Assembly: GCF_014207595.1 (NCBI RefSeq)
Contig: NZ_JACHGY010000001.1
Location: 2,548,836-2,612,835 of the forward strand
From: Algisphaera agarilytica
GTDB lineage: Bacteria > Planctomycetota > Phycisphaerae > Phycisphaerales > Phycisphaeraceae
DNA length: 64,000 bases
Reading direction: 5' to 3'
Shown: piece by piece, positions 16,485 to 28,711 of the stretch
Layout: each line of letters opens with the position of its first letter
Position numbering within the stretch: position 1 is the stretch's first letter
Notes under the pieces: model-generated
What the model was told of the DNA's origin: nothing
Seen by the model: only the letters and a program-made list of their open reading frames with translations
The model's database searches: none
Translations under genes and position numbers: made by a program

Positions 16485-17108
16485 TTATCGATTGCCCAGG
16501 CCGCCGCGGTACTTCTTGACCTTATCGATGAGAAGCATGGCCAGGAGGTAGGCGTCGCGCTTGAGCGGGATCTTGGGCACGATGAGGTGTTGTTCGTCGT
16601 CTTTGGTGAGCACGACGAGCTCGTAGAAATCTTTCGATTCCCCTTCGCCGGGCTTGTTCACTTTGAATCGGCGGATGTTGTTCAGCGGTACCGCGACCCC
16701 CAGGCCGGGCACCGGGGGCCAGGGGCGGGCGATGAGGCCGACCTTGTTGATGCCCATCCGGGTGTGGGCGAACGAGGCGTAGATCGAGGCAACCAGCAGC
16801 GCCAGCGTGCCGATGGTGATGGCGATCTGCACGACGCCGAACTCGGTGATCGGCGGCACCAGGCCCAAGCCCCACACCGTGATGATCCCGATGATCACCG
16901 CCCCCAAGGCGAACCAGAACTTGCGTCGCCCCGGGGTGATGTGGGAGACGATCAGGATCTTGGGGCTGTCGTTGATCGAGACCCAGGTCGCCATCCGCTG
17001 GTGCTCGGTCAGGTGTTGATCCAGCGTCCAGCCGTCGCCCTGGCCCTTGGGGCGCCGGGTCTCTTTTTCAAGTTCCTGGGCGAGTTCGTAGGAGCTGAGC
17101 TTGCTCAT
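16485..17108 (-). CDS. Membrane protein with PH-like C-terminal domain, unknown function
   Basis: 207 residues. A hydrophilic N-terminus (about 75 residues) is followed by two membrane helices (FWFALGAVIIGIITVWGLGL and VVQIAITIGTLALLVASIYA). A C-terminal part (GINKVGLIARPWPPVPGLG, PLNNIRRFKV, FYELVVLTKDD, LIVPKIPLKRD) looks like the bacterial PH-type domain found in membrane proteins where a basic strand pair follows the helices. No catalytic motif. It lies on the strand opposite kdsC, 21 bp downstream, convergent. Confidence 0.55.
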   Translation of the reverse strand: MSKLSSYELAQELEKETRRPKGQGDGWTLDQHLTEHQRMATWVSINDSPKILIVSHITPGRRKFWFALGAVIIGIITVWGLGLVPPITEFGVVQIAITIGTLALLVASIYASFAHTRMGINKVGLIARPWPPVPGLGVAVPLNNIRRFKVNKPGEGESKDFYELVVLTKDDEQHLIVPKIPLKRDAYLLAMLLIDKVKKYRGGLGNR

Positions 17109-17208
17109 AGGCCAAAGATTAACGCGGCTTCGGCGGTTTTCCAGCCGAATGAGGCCCGGAGGAACGAATTTCAGGGTTGACCCCAGAGCCAGAGCGGCCG
17201 TAGGCGGT

Positions 17209-17520
17209 TTATTGCATCGCCAGCCGCAGTTCCTGGAGCTCGCCGACCGCTTTTGCGTTGCCGTCGGCGTTGGCCCGTTTGAGCCCCGCGTCCAGAACGG
17301 CCAGGCCGGCCTCGTCTTGGCCGATCTCGCTGAGCATCTTGGCCTTCTGGTAGTAGGCGTAGTGGTAGCCGGGGTCGAGGGCCAGGGCTTTGTCCAGCCA
17401 CTCCACTGCGGACTCGGGATCGCCCGACTTGGCGTGTTCCAGGGCGATCATGTACGGCACATCCGCGTCCTCGGGGTCCACGGCCAGCAGCTTCATCAAT
17501 TGGGGCAGTCGATCACTCAT
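17209..17520 (-). CDS. Small TPR-repeat protein
   Basis: A 103-residue protein from ATG 17520 (MSDRLPQLMKLLAV); earlier in-frame Met codons at 17532 and 17583 would add residues without repeat character. Two or three tetratricopeptide helices are visible: PYMIALEHAKSGDPESAVEW, ALALDPGYHYAYYQKAKMLS and EIGQDEAGLAVLDAGLKRA, each with the small-residue and Pro/Tyr pattern of TPRs. It probably mediates a protein-protein contact; the partner is unknown. Confidence 0.7.
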   Translation of the reverse strand: MSDRLPQLMKLLAVDPEDADVPYMIALEHAKSGDPESAVEWLDKALALDPGYHYAYYQKAKMLSEIGQDEAGLAVLDAGLKRANADGNAKAVGELQELRLAMQ

Positions 17521-17684
17521 CACCCGGATCATAACCCCCTGAGAGCGGTTTTTTGGCGAGCCGCACCGAATGCCGCGCAACATTTCTGGGCACGAGACGT
17601 CTAATTTGTGTCAGGTCTGCGAAACCCGCCGCGATACACTAATCGTGCAACAATTTTCAACTTTCCCTTCTTTTGGAGCTTCCT

Positions 17685-18626
17685 ATGTATCGCTTCTCGA
17701 ATTCACTGCTGATGGCCGCGCTGATGGCGTTTCTGATTTCGCCCGTGGCGGGGGCGGCGGACAGCATCGAACTGACCATGAACATGCAGCCCGGCCAGAG
17801 CAAGACGCTGGTGCTGGATATCGATCAGAAGATCAGCCAAAACATGATGGGCCAGCAGATGCAGATGGACCAGCTCATCGGCATGACGATGACCTACACC
17901 GCCCTCGACCGCCCGTCGGATAACGGCGGGGTCTGGATCGAGATCAACTACGACCGGGTCCGGTTCAAGATGGGCGGCATGATGTCGGTCGATTTCGATT
18001 CGGACGTCCCGGGCCAAAACAACAACCCGATGGCTCAGAGCTTCGGGGCGTTGGTGGGCCAGAAGCTGACGATGGAATTCCTGCCCAACGGCGACGTCCC
18101 CACCGTCGAAGGGGTTGCGGAGCTGCAGGAAACCATGATCGACGCGATGAACCTGCCCGAAGGCCCGCAGCGTGAGGCCGCCGAAGAGGCGTTCAAGCTG
18201 CAATTCAACGAAGAGATGATCAAGCAGATGGTCGCGGCGATGGGGGCGATGTACCCCGACGAGGCGGTGAGCCGGGGCGACGCGTGGGAAGACACGATGC
18301 AGATGAGCGGCATGACTCCGATGTCCATCACTACCAACTACACCCTCGAAGACTTCGACGACGCCACCGCGACCCTCGGCGTGACGGGCAACATCGGCCC
18401 GCACCCCGACGCCGAGCCGGTCGTGATGAACGGCATGGAGATGGACGCCGAGTTCAACGGCACGCAGACCGGCCAGGTTGTCATGGACCGCGCCTCGGGT
18501 TGGGTGATCTCATCGGTCGTCGATCAAGACATGGAGGGCGGCATGACTATGAACCTGCCCGACGGCCAATCGATCGACATCGACATGATGATCAAGAGCA
18601 AGATCACGATGAAACCCGTGGAATGA
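17685..18626 (+). CDS. Secreted Met-rich protein of DUF6263-like type
   Basis: 313 residues from ATG 17685, preceded by TTGGAG at 7-bp spacing. Signal peptide (SLLMAALMAFLISPVAGAA) then a beta-rich domain: IELTMNMQPGQSKTLVLDID, TYTALDRPSDNGGVWIEINY, LTMEFLPNGDVPTVEGV, NYTLEDFDDATATLGVTGNI, GWVISSVVDQDMEGGMTM. The alternation of 'quadratic' strands and the DGxV motif resembles secreted DUF6263 proteins of planctomycetes. Methionine is strikingly frequent. Function unknown; a terminator follows. Confidence 0.6.
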   Translation: MYRFSNSLLMAALMAFLISPVAGAADSIELTMNMQPGQSKTLVLDIDQKISQNMMGQQMQMDQLIGMTMTYTALDRPSDNGGVWIEINYDRVRFKMGGMMSVDFDSDVPGQNNNPMAQSFGALVGQKLTMEFLPNGDVPTVEGVAELQETMIDAMNLPEGPQREAAEEAFKLQFNEEMIKQMVAAMGAMYPDEAVSRGDAWEDTMQMSGMTPMSITTNYTLEDFDDATATLGVTGNIGPHPDAEPVVMNGMEMDAEFNGTQTGQVVMDRASGWVISSVVDQDMEGGMTMNLPDGQSIDIDMMIKSKITMKPVE

Positions 18627-18669
18627 TCCGTGGACCTCAGCGTCTTTCGAACTGATCCATACCTCCCAG

Positions 18670-18700
18670 GCCCCGCTCATGCACGAGCGGGGCTTGTTTT
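18670..18700 (+). terminator. Rho-independent terminator after the Met-rich protein gene
   Basis: GCCCCGCTC-ATGCAC-GAGCGGGGC stem, perfect 9 bp, then TTGTTTT. Confidence 0.88.
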
Positions 18701-18751
18701 ATGGCATGGGTTTTCCTTGCTCCGTGGTCGGACACGGGTTGTAATGCGGCG

Positions 18752-19297
18752 ATGAAGATCGGCATCCTCAGCGACACGCACGACCGCCTCCCCACGTTCC
18801 GCCGGGCGCTGCAGCTCTTTGCCCGGCTTGAAGTCGACGCCGTGTTTCACGCCGGGGACCTGATCGCTCCGTTCGCCGCCAAGCTGTTAACCGCGGACGC
18901 CGACATCCTGCCGCCCAAACTCTTCCCCGAACACGTCCACGTCATCTACGGCAACAACGACGGCGAGCGCGACGGCCTCAAGAAAATCCTGCCCCAGATC
19001 GTTGACGGCCCGCTCCGCGTCACGCTCGACACCCCCGGCTGCGGATCGGGAACGACCACGGTCGCGATGGCCCACTTCATCGACTGGTTCAAGCCCGACG
19101 ACCTGGCCGGGGCAGATGTGGTCATCTCGGGCCACGACCACACCCCGAGCATCCAGAGCCGTCCCGATGGCGACCGCGACGTCCTGTTCATCAACCCCGG
19201 CGAGTGCTGCGGCTGGGTCAACGAACGCTGCACGGTCGCTCTGCTGGACCTCTCCGGCCCCTCGCCGAAGGCGGACCTGATCGACGTGAAAGGTTGA
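18752..19297 (+). CDS. YfcE/MJ0936-type metallophosphodiesterase
   Basis: A 181-residue calcineurin-like phosphoesterase from ATG 18752 (MKIGILSDTHDRLP). Metal-site motifs are in order: SDTHD, FHAGDL, YGNNDGER, SGHDHTP and INPGECCGW. These match the short bacterial YfcE group, which hydrolyses phosphodiesters in vitro with Mn. The Asn-Asn-Asp of motif III replaces the more common GNCD/GNHD. The physiological substrate is unknown. Confidence 0.88.
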   Translation: MKIGILSDTHDRLPTFRRALQLFARLEVDAVFHAGDLIAPFAAKLLTADADILPPKLFPEHVHVIYGNNDGERDGLKKILPQIVDGPLRVTLDTPGCGSGTTTVAMAHFIDWFKPDDLAGADVVISGHDHTPSIQSRPDGDRDVLFINPGECCGWVNERCTVALLDLSGPSPKADLIDVKG

Positions 19298-19439
19298 AAG
19301 TTTCTCGGCCAGCAGGTCACCCGGGAAACCGCTAAACTGCCGCGAATTTAGCGCGTCTTGCTGGAGGGCCCCACGGGCACCCCGGTCGAGGAGCCTTTGA
19401 CGCGCCACGCCTCCCCCCGCGACTCACCCCCGTACGCCC

Positions 19440-22835
<3,396 letters not shown>

Positions 22836-22864
22836 GTGGGAAATTGATTCGGTTTTGATCTTGA

Positions 22865-22896
22865 TCGCTGGACTCCGCGTCCGGCGATTTATTTTT
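22865..22896 (+). terminator. Rho-independent terminator after carB
   Basis: TCGCTGGAC-TCCGC-GTCCGGCGA (9-bp stem with one G-U pair) followed by TTTATTTTT. Confidence 0.8.
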
Positions 22897-22904
22897 GGCG
22901 TGCG

Positions 22905-23717
22905 TCAGTCTTTGGCGTTGCTCTGCTTGCGCCACGCCTGGGGCGTGATGTTCTGGCGCTTGGCGAAGTCTCGGGAGAACACACTCTGCGCGGAGAACCC
23001 GCAGGCGGCGGAGACCGCGTTGAGCGACAGGTCGGTCCGCTTCATCAACTGCTTGGCCCGGTCGTGCTGGACCTGTTTCATCGCTTCGAGCGGGCTGACA
23101 CCCATGGCCTGCATGAACAGCCGACGCAGGTGGCTGGGCGAGACCGAGACCGACCGCGCGACGTCCTCGACGCTGGGCCGCTGAGCCAGGTGCTCGGCGT
23201 ACCACGCCAGGCCCGCCGCGACCTTGTGCTGAGCGGTGTCCCGGGTGTTGCTTTCGCGGTCCGCCAGGACGGTGATCGACAACTCAAGCAGCAGCCGTTC
23301 GGCCCGCAGCCGAGTGAGTTCGGTGGGCTGGATGTAGTCTTCCTCAAGCTCCAGGAACAAGCTCTTGAGCTTGGCGACCTGCTCGGGCGTCAGGGGGACC
23401 GAGATGGCCCGTTGATGTTGGCTCAATGCCTCGGGAACCTGGTCGAAGTGGGCGACCAGGATCTGGCAGGGCTCCTCGGGGACACCCGTCCAGCCGTGCA
23501 CCCCGTCGGCGGGCATGGCCCAGAGCCGGTCTCCTTCGAGATGCGGGCGTTGCCCGGGGCGTTCGGTGGGGGCACATCGCCCCTCGACGACCGCCAAAAA
23601 CTCCCAGCCTTTGCGGCGGACGGGGAGCGTGGGGTGCTCGAAAAAGCTGCGTTCGCCGTGGTTTAGGTACGTCAGCATGGTTCTAGCGTCGGCTTTGGAG
23701 GCGATATTGTCAAGCAT
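22905..23717 (-). CDS. AraC family transcriptional regulator
   Basis: 270 residues. The N-terminal cupin-like effector domain (TYLNHGERSFFEHP, WEFLAVVEGRCAP, LEGDRLWAMPADGVHGW) is followed by a C-terminal double helix-turn-helix: QRPSVEDVARSVSVSPSHLRRLF, GVSPLEAMKQVQHDRAKQLM, and LSLNAVSAACGFSAQSVFSRDF. The second HTH motif is a close match to AraC/XylS. The effector is probably a sugar or glycoside by family analogy. No adjacent transport or catabolic operon is present, so the target is unknown. ATG 23678 is an alternative start. Confidence 0.9.
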   Translation of the reverse strand: MLDNIASKADARTMLTYLNHGERSFFEHPTLPVRRKGWEFLAVVEGRCAPTERPGQRPHLEGDRLWAMPADGVHGWTGVPEEPCQILVAHFDQVPEALSQHQRAISVPLTPEQVAKLKSLFLELEEDYIQPTELTRLRAERLLLELSITVLADRESNTRDTAQHKVAAGLAWYAEHLAQRPSVEDVARSVSVSPSHLRRLFMQAMGVSPLEAMKQVQHDRAKQLMKRTDLSLNAVSAACGFSAQSVFSRDFAKRQNITPQAWRKQSNAKD

Positions 23718-23726
23718 TGGGCCGAT

Positions 23727-23754
23727 AAAAAAACCTCCGCGAGGTGCGGAGGTT
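23727..23754 (-). terminator. Rho-independent terminator after the small lipoprotein gene
   Basis: On the minus strand AACCTCCGC-ACCTC-GCGGAGGTT is followed by TTTTTT. It lies 27 bp beyond the lipoprotein stop and just before the AraC gene. Confidence 0.88.
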
Positions 23755-23780
23755 TGGGGAAAACGGTGTGGGGAGACGAA

Positions 23781-24032
23781 TCAGGGCACCACTGCGGGGT
23801 TCAGCCGCGAGTTCTTATCGAGGAAGAAGATGCGGGCAAAGTCGTCCCAGATGGTCCGGGTATTGTTGTCGATGACCCGGGCGTAGGTGTTGGCGTCTTG
23901 TTCTTCGCTCTTGCCATAGGAAGCGAGTTCCGGAGTCAAATCGTTGCTGTAGTTGGTCGCACAGCCGCCGGTGAGCAGGAGGCCACCTGCGAGGAGAACG
24001 GCTGCCAGGGTGCGTTGGATCGCTTGAATCAT
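23781..24032 (-). CDS. Small lipoprotein, unknown function
   Basis: 83 residues. The signal peptide has a clear lipobox (LLLTGGC, Cys about residue 24). The mature part of about 60 residues is hydrophilic with TYARVIDNNTRTIWDDFARI, resembling small planctomycete lipoproteins that end in a conserved amphipathic helix. No partner is evident. The strong downstream terminator indicates a monocistronic unit. Confidence 0.75.
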   Translation of the reverse strand: MIQAIQRTLAAVLLAGGLLLTGGCATNYSNDLTPELASYGKSEEQDANTYARVIDNNTRTIWDDFARIFFLDKNSRLNPAVVP

Positions 24033-24149
24033 CGGGGGGACTTCCTTGGGGGAACACGGATCAGCCAGGGGAGAAAAACATTGTCGGGGGCGACCCGGCT
24101 GCTGTCAACACGAATACGCAAATCCCTTCAGAACGGGTAGCATGAATCC

Positions 24150-25475
24150 ATGAGTTTACTCGTGGGCTTGATCGTGCAGGCATTGGGATCGATGGGGCTG
24201 TTCGCCTCCCGGGCCTTCGTGCCCGCGTTCGCGGCGGCTTTGATATTGAGGCTCGGGCCCCATCTGCCGTTCGGTTTGAATGAGGCGGGCATGCTCAAGG
24301 CCTTGGGAATCGTGGCCGGGGCCACGCCGACCTGGTTCACCAGCAACGGCTGCCTGATCGTCCTGGGGATTTTGGCGGGCCTGGAGATCGCCGCGACCAA
24401 GAACCCCGACGCCCGGGCGATCCTCAACGAGATCGACAAATACGCCAAGCCGGTCATGGCTGCGCTCACGGTCATGGGGGTGGCCTCCGCGGGGGACGCC
24501 GAATTTGCCAACAGCATCATCGGGGCGGTCGAGTCCACCGGCGGGCTGGCGCTGGTGCCCGTGTTGGCGGCCGGGCTGACCTGGTCGGCGATCCCCGCGG
24601 CCTTCTCCGCGGCCGGCACCTTTGTCATCGCCTCGACCCGGTCGTTCGTCGTGGGCCTGCTCATCGGCGCCGACGAAGACGACGACGTGGGCATCCAGAA
24701 ACTCATCAGCTGGGGCGAAGACCTCTGGGCCTTGTTCGGCCTGTTCTTCTTCATTCTCTTCCCGATCGTGATGCTGATCCTCATCGGGTTGGCGACCGGG
24801 TTTATCTACCTGATCAAGTGGTGGGTCCACCGCAAAGAAGAAAAGTCCAAAGTCCCGTGCACGAACTGTGGCGAGTTGATGTACCGCTGCGCGATGAAGT
24901 GTGGCAACTGCCGGACGCCCAACCCCAAGGTTTGTGATGTGGGTTGGCTCGGGCAGTCCGACACCGACGACCCCGCGGACATGGTCACGCAGCCGTACCA
25001 ACTCGCCGCCGCGAAACGATGCCCGACCTGCGCGACCAAGCTCGAAGAGCGCAAGCCCCGACAGAAATGCGTGGCCTGTGGCGACGACCCGTTTGAGGAC
25101 CCCGAATTCACCAAGGCCTACATCGATCGCATCGGCATGCGGGTGCCGTTGGTGCTGCTGATCTGTGCCGGGCTCGGCGCGATCTGGATCGTCGGTGTGA
25201 TCCCGGCGGTGATTGTGTACCGCATGACGCTGGTCGCGCCGTTCCGCCGGTATATCCCGCGTGGCCGCAACTTCGTGATGAAGTGGGGGCTGCGGCTGGT
25301 GTTCTTCATCCTGCTGGCGTTGCAGATCTTCCCGGCGGTCGGCGCGGTGACCGTGCCGGTGATGGCGCTGCTCAGTTTCCTGGTGTACCGACAGATGTTT
25401 GTCTGCATGGCTGAGGACGACGAAGAATGCGCCAGCAAGCCGTCGTTGATCACCCAGACACCTGCGGCGGGCTGA
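24150..25475 (+). CDS. Multi-pass membrane protein with DUF4126-like N-terminal domain and two zinc ribbons
   Basis: 441 residues. The first 190 residues are four or five hydrophobic segments with conserved features of DUF4126-type proteins (ALGSMGLFASRAFVPAFAA, GDAEFANSIIGAVESTGGL), followed by a helix near 200-225. The middle of the protein has cytoplasmic zinc-ribbon motifs, CTNCGELMYRCAMKCGNC and CPTC...CVACG (about residues 236-320). Two or three further membrane helices end the chain. DUF4126 association is by pattern only. The combination resembles bacterial membrane proteins that sense or bind something through Cys4 zinc sites; no catalytic motif. Confidence 0.6.
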   Translation: MSLLVGLIVQALGSMGLFASRAFVPAFAAALILRLGPHLPFGLNEAGMLKALGIVAGATPTWFTSNGCLIVLGILAGLEIAATKNPDARAILNEIDKYAKPVMAALTVMGVASAGDAEFANSIIGAVESTGGLALVPVLAAGLTWSAIPAAFSAAGTFVIASTRSFVVGLLIGADEDDDVGIQKLISWGEDLWALFGLFFFILFPIVMLILIGLATGFIYLIKWWVHRKEEKSKVPCTNCGELMYRCAMKCGNCRTPNPKVCDVGWLGQSDTDDPADMVTQPYQLAAAKRCPTCATKLEERKPRQKCVACGDDPFEDPEFTKAYIDRIGMRVPLVLLICAGLGAIWIVGVIPAVIVYRMTLVAPFRRYIPRGRNFVMKWGLRLVFFILLALQIFPAVGAVTVPVMALLSFLVYRQMFVCMAEDDEECASKPSLITQTPAAG

Positions 25476-25536
25476 GCGGGACGTTTCGCGTTACCCGTTA
25501 AACGTTCTATCGCGAGTCGGGTGATGGCACGATTGA

Positions 25537-26292
25537 TCACTCGGCGGGCTGAAAACGCAGCTTCAGTTTCGTACCCACCGCCGGGATGACCGGGGTGTTC
25601 GCGGTCCACAACTCGGTTCCGCCGTCCTGGGAGTCGGTGGTGGGGCGGCTGACCAGTTCGTCACCGAAGTTCAGGAGCGAGACGACCGTGCCGTTCGTTT
25701 CGGCCATGAAGTGGTTTTGGCCTTTGAACTCGATGATCGTCGAGCCGGTGAACACCCAGCGGTTGCCGGGCATGACCTGGCCGTTTTCCTGATCGATTAC
25801 CCACTGGTTGGCGGGGATCGGTTGATCGGGTTGGTCTTCGAGGACGAAAAACAGTTCGAGCTCGGGGCCGTGGGGCGCGAAAAACTGCAGCTCGCCGTTT
25901 GCGTCTTTCTCCGCCCGTGCAGGTTGTCCGGGCTCCAGGCCCAGCAGGATCAAAGCGGTTTGCAACTGGGTGGCCTCGGCGTCCACCGCCACGATCGATT
26001 CGTAATCACGGATGCCCGGTCGGCAGGCCAGCAGTTCCAGCCAGTCGACTTCGCGCCCCACGACGGTGGCCTGAACATCCACGTGCCGATTCACGCGGTC
26101 GAGGATCACTCCGGGGTAGATCTCTCGCGGTGTTTCCGGAGGCGAAGGCTGATGGGTTTGGTCTTCAGCAATGGGGGTGGCGCTGGAGCATGCGAGCATC
26201 GACCCGCACACCCACGCAAGCAGCACGGCAGTCCAGCCCACGGCTTTCGAAGAAGCGGGATGTTCAATCGGCTTTGCCGTGGTTATGTTCAT
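25537..26292 (-). CDS. YdjY-like lipoprotein
   Basis: 251 residues from ATG 26292 (MNITTAKPIEHP); a longer frame to 26364 would overlap the divergent gene. A hydrophobic signal ends in a lipobox-like LACSS. After a Pro-rich linker come PGVILDRVNRHVDVQATVVG, DWLELLACRPGIRDYESIVA, TALILLGLEPGQPA, QWVIDQENGQVMPGNRWVFTGS and the C-terminal NFGDELVSRP. This order matches the YdjY domain proteins frequent in planctomycetes. Function unknown; probably exported and membrane-anchored. Confidence 0.72.
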   Translation of the reverse strand: MNITTAKPIEHPASSKAVGWTAVLLAWVCGSMLACSSATPIAEDQTHQPSPPETPREIYPGVILDRVNRHVDVQATVVGREVDWLELLACRPGIRDYESIVAVDAEATQLQTALILLGLEPGQPARAEKDANGELQFFAPHGPELELFFVLEDQPDQPIPANQWVIDQENGQVMPGNRWVFTGSTIIEFKGQNHFMAETNGTVVSLLNFGDELVSRPTTDSQDGGTELWTANTPVIPAVGTKLKLRFQPAE

Positions 26293-26325
26293 GCCTGAGT
26301 TTAGCAGCCCCGACCCCGAGACCTC

Positions 26326-26697
26326 ATGATCCAGAACCACGATCCCGACTACGAACCCCTGCACCCCGAGCGTCTAACGTGGTCGGTGCTGCTCGGGCGC
26401 TGGGTCACGTTTGCCAAGTCGGCGTTGGCTCTGCCGAGCGATGACGCGGGGCGTAGGCTGCGGGATGCGGTGCCGGACATCATCACGCTGCAGGCGGTCT
26501 GGTTCTCGTTGGAAAACCTCGATGAGCTGGATGCGGACGAACGGGCGCTGGGGCTGGACAAGGCCCAAGTGCTCATCGAGAAGCACACCGCGGCGCTAGA
26601 GCAAGCCTGGGCGGAAGAGCCGATGCCTAAAGAACTGCTCGAGCTGATCCACGATGCAAAAACCGCGCTGCAGGAGCAACGCGGCCAGGAGGGTTAA
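26326..26697 (+). CDS. Conserved hypothetical protein, small helical
   Basis: 123 residues with no signal peptide, rich in Leu, Ala, Asp and Glu, predicted helical: RLTWSVLLGRWVTFAKSALAL, DAVPDIITLQAVWFSLENL, DERALGLDKAQVLIEKHTAAL. No motif I recognise. The divergent YdjY-like gene is 33 bp away, so the two share an intergenic promoter region. Confidence 0.6.
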   Translation: MIQNHDPDYEPLHPERLTWSVLLGRWVTFAKSALALPSDDAGRRLRDAVPDIITLQAVWFSLENLDELDADERALGLDKAQVLIEKHTAALEQAWAEEPMPKELLELIHDAKTALQEQRGQEG

Positions 26698-26735
26698 TCG
26701 GTTTTCAGGCCTCGGCTGAGGCGGGGCGAGACGGG

Positions 26736-27608
26736 TCAGGCCGCATCGCTTCGGGCGGTCGAGGGGCGAGGCCGACGCTTCACCGCGGGGCGTGGCTTGG
26801 GCACCGGTTTGCTGATGCCGGCCAGGGATTGGGCGGTGGTGACGGCCTGCTGGATCTGAGCTTTGACCGGGGTGGGGATCACCTCCCGGGCCAGCCGTGA
26901 CAGCGCCGAACGGCTGGCGATTTCCTTGTGCGGGTGGGTGAAGGCGAACTGGCCATCGGTCTCGGGGACCCAGCCGCGGTACTGGCTCTTGACCTCGTCG
27001 TACTCCTCACAGGTGATGCCCAGCGCCTTGCAGGCGTAGCGGGTGAGGAAGTCGAACGAGACCATACCCCGCTCGGCGCGACGGCGGATATCCGCCACGT
27101 CGGCGTAGGTGTTATCGTAGTCCTGCAGGCGGGTCGAGACCAACAGCTTGCTGCTGCGCATCAGCGTGATCGCCTCGCGGGTGTAGCCCACAAAGCCGCC
27201 CTGAACATTGGGGTAGCCAAGCGGCTCCTGCCCAGCCCAGGTGACCCACTCCAGCGTGCCGAAGACCTTGCAGCCCGTCGGCAGGTAACGCAGCCGGCGG
27301 TGGACCCAGGTGTCGGTGTCGATCTTCACGAGGTAGGGCGTGGGGTTCTCGGCATAGAGATCGAGCATGCGCTGGATCATCCGGCCGCCGTACTCCGTGG
27401 CGTAGAGCCGAGCCCCCGCGACATACCGGGCGTTATGCCGCTGAGCGATCTTGGGCCAGACGGGGTTGTCGTCGCCGTCCGAGACCATCAGCACCTTGGC
27501 GTTGGGGTAGACCCGTCGCAGGTTCGCCAGACACCACTTGGCCTCCCGCACATCGCGGTAGACCTGCAGGTAGAAGGTGATGTCGTTGTCGTGCGGGCGG
27601 TACATCAT
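26736..27608 (-). CDS. GT-A-type glycosyltransferase-like protein
   Basis: 290 residues. The N-terminus has a Rossmann-like start (DITFYLQVYRDVREAKWCL, VYPNAKVLMVSDGDDN) and a DxD-type motif in LVKIDTDTWVHRRL (about residue 98), as used for metal and nucleotide-sugar binding. GGFVGYTREAITLM and FDFLTRYACKALGI follow as in single-domain bacterial GTs. The C-terminal 60 residues are basic and low complexity (KPRPAVKRRPRPS). The acceptor and the donor sugar are unknown. Confidence 0.6.
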   Translation of the reverse strand: MMYRPHDNDITFYLQVYRDVREAKWCLANLRRVYPNAKVLMVSDGDDNPVWPKIAQRHNARYVAGARLYATEYGGRMIQRMLDLYAENPTPYLVKIDTDTWVHRRLRYLPTGCKVFGTLEWVTWAGQEPLGYPNVQGGFVGYTREAITLMRSSKLLVSTRLQDYDNTYADVADIRRRAERGMVSFDFLTRYACKALGITCEEYDEVKSQYRGWVPETDGQFAFTHPHKEIASRSALSRLAREVIPTPVKAQIQQAVTTAQSLAGISKPVPKPRPAVKRRPRPSTARSDAA

Positions 27609-27922
27609 GGATAAGCTTTTATCGGAACTTATTCGTGGGGAACTTGAGGTTTAACTGATCGCAAACTGAGCGTCACAAGTGAACTACAGCGAAACGACAG
27701 CGGCCCCGAAAGTCAGACCGATGGGTTCAGGAGAACGCAATTCGGCGGTATACACATCGGACGGCAGGGGACGTGAGAGGCAGTTTTAAAGCCACCACAT
27801 CGGGCCGATGCAAGTGAGGTCGAGCCAGGCTCGAACGCGGAAGGGTAGGGAAAAAAAGCAGCTTAGGCAAACCCAAAGCGATCAAAACAACCAGTGGGTA
27901 ATAATCGCCGTATAAGTGGAGC
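27609..27922. other. Intergenic region without a recognised feature
   Basis: About 310 bp between the GT-like gene start and the pdxJ end. No open frame with family character and no clear RNA fold was seen. The only structure is a small hairpin (ATAAGCTCCACTTAT near 27912). Confidence 0.5.
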
Positions 27923-28687
27923 TTATCGCTGGTTTAATAAATCTAGATATGAGCCAATGGTCGATTCCACACCGGAAAATAACGATTCGGCGACCAGGGC
28001 GTGTCCAATGCTGACTTCTTCGACTCCACCAACATGCTCGAGGAAGAGCCCGAGGTTGGCTTGATCCAGATCGTGACCCGCGTTCACGCCTAGGCCGGCG
28101 TTCTTGGCTGCTGCGGCCGTGTCCGCGAATCGGGTCACCGTTGCCCGCTGATCGGGGGTTCCGAACGCCTGGGCGTACGACTCGGTGTAGAGCTCGATCC
28201 GGTCGGCCCCGGTTTGCTTGGCCGCCTCGGCGGTGGCCGGATCGGGATCAACGAACAAACTGACCCGGCATCCCTGGCTCCGCAACTCCTCGACGATCGG
28301 GAGGAGTTCGCCGACCACTTCGGGCTTGGTCAGTTCAAAGCCGTGGTCTGACGTGTTCTGGTCCGAAGCATCGGGCACCAGGGTCGCTTGGGTCGGGCGG
28401 ACGCGGCGCACGATGGGCATCAGGTGGTCGCCGTGGGAGAGGTCGAGCGGGTTGCCCTCGATGTTGAATTCCCGGTCGGCGTATTCGGGTGAACTTAACA
28501 ACTCCGCGAGGGCATCGACATCGGTGATGCGGATGTGGCGTTGGTCGGGGCGGGGATGGACCGTGATGCCGTGGGCCCCGGCGTCGAGCGCAGCCCTGGC
28601 GAAGTCCACGACCGAAGGCACCTCGCCGGAGCGGGCGTTACGAAGCAGAGCCACCTTATTCACGTTGACCGAAAGAGCCGTTGACAT
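27923..28687 (-). CDS. pdxJ: Pyridoxine 5'-phosphate synthase
   Basis: Condenses 1-deoxyxylulose 5-phosphate with 3-amino-2-oxopropyl phosphate in the DXP-dependent vitamin B6 route. 254 residues of typical length. Markers: LSVNVNKVALLRNAR at the N-terminus, GAHGITVHPRPDQRHI (active-site His and Arg), FNIEGNP, TLVPD, RVSLFVDPDP, DRIELYTESYA, GLGVNAGHDLD and EVSIGHALVAESLF. It appears monocistronic. Confidence 0.96.
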   Translation of the reverse strand: MSTALSVNVNKVALLRNARSGEVPSVVDFARAALDAGAHGITVHPRPDQRHIRITDVDALAELLSSPEYADREFNIEGNPLDLSHGDHLMPIVRRVRPTQATLVPDASDQNTSDHGFELTKPEVVGELLPIVEELRSQGCRVSLFVDPDPATAEAAKQTGADRIELYTESYAQAFGTPDQRATVTRFADTAAAAKNAGLGVNAGHDLDQANLGLFLEHVGGVEEVSIGHALVAESLFSGVESTIGSYLDLLNQR

Positions 28688-28711
28688 GCCTCAACGATAG
28701 CACACCGCGCT

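Noticed and set aside
27609-27922. Structured RNA such as RNase P RNA or a riboswitch
   Set aside because: No conserved core elements were recognised and only one short hairpin is seen.
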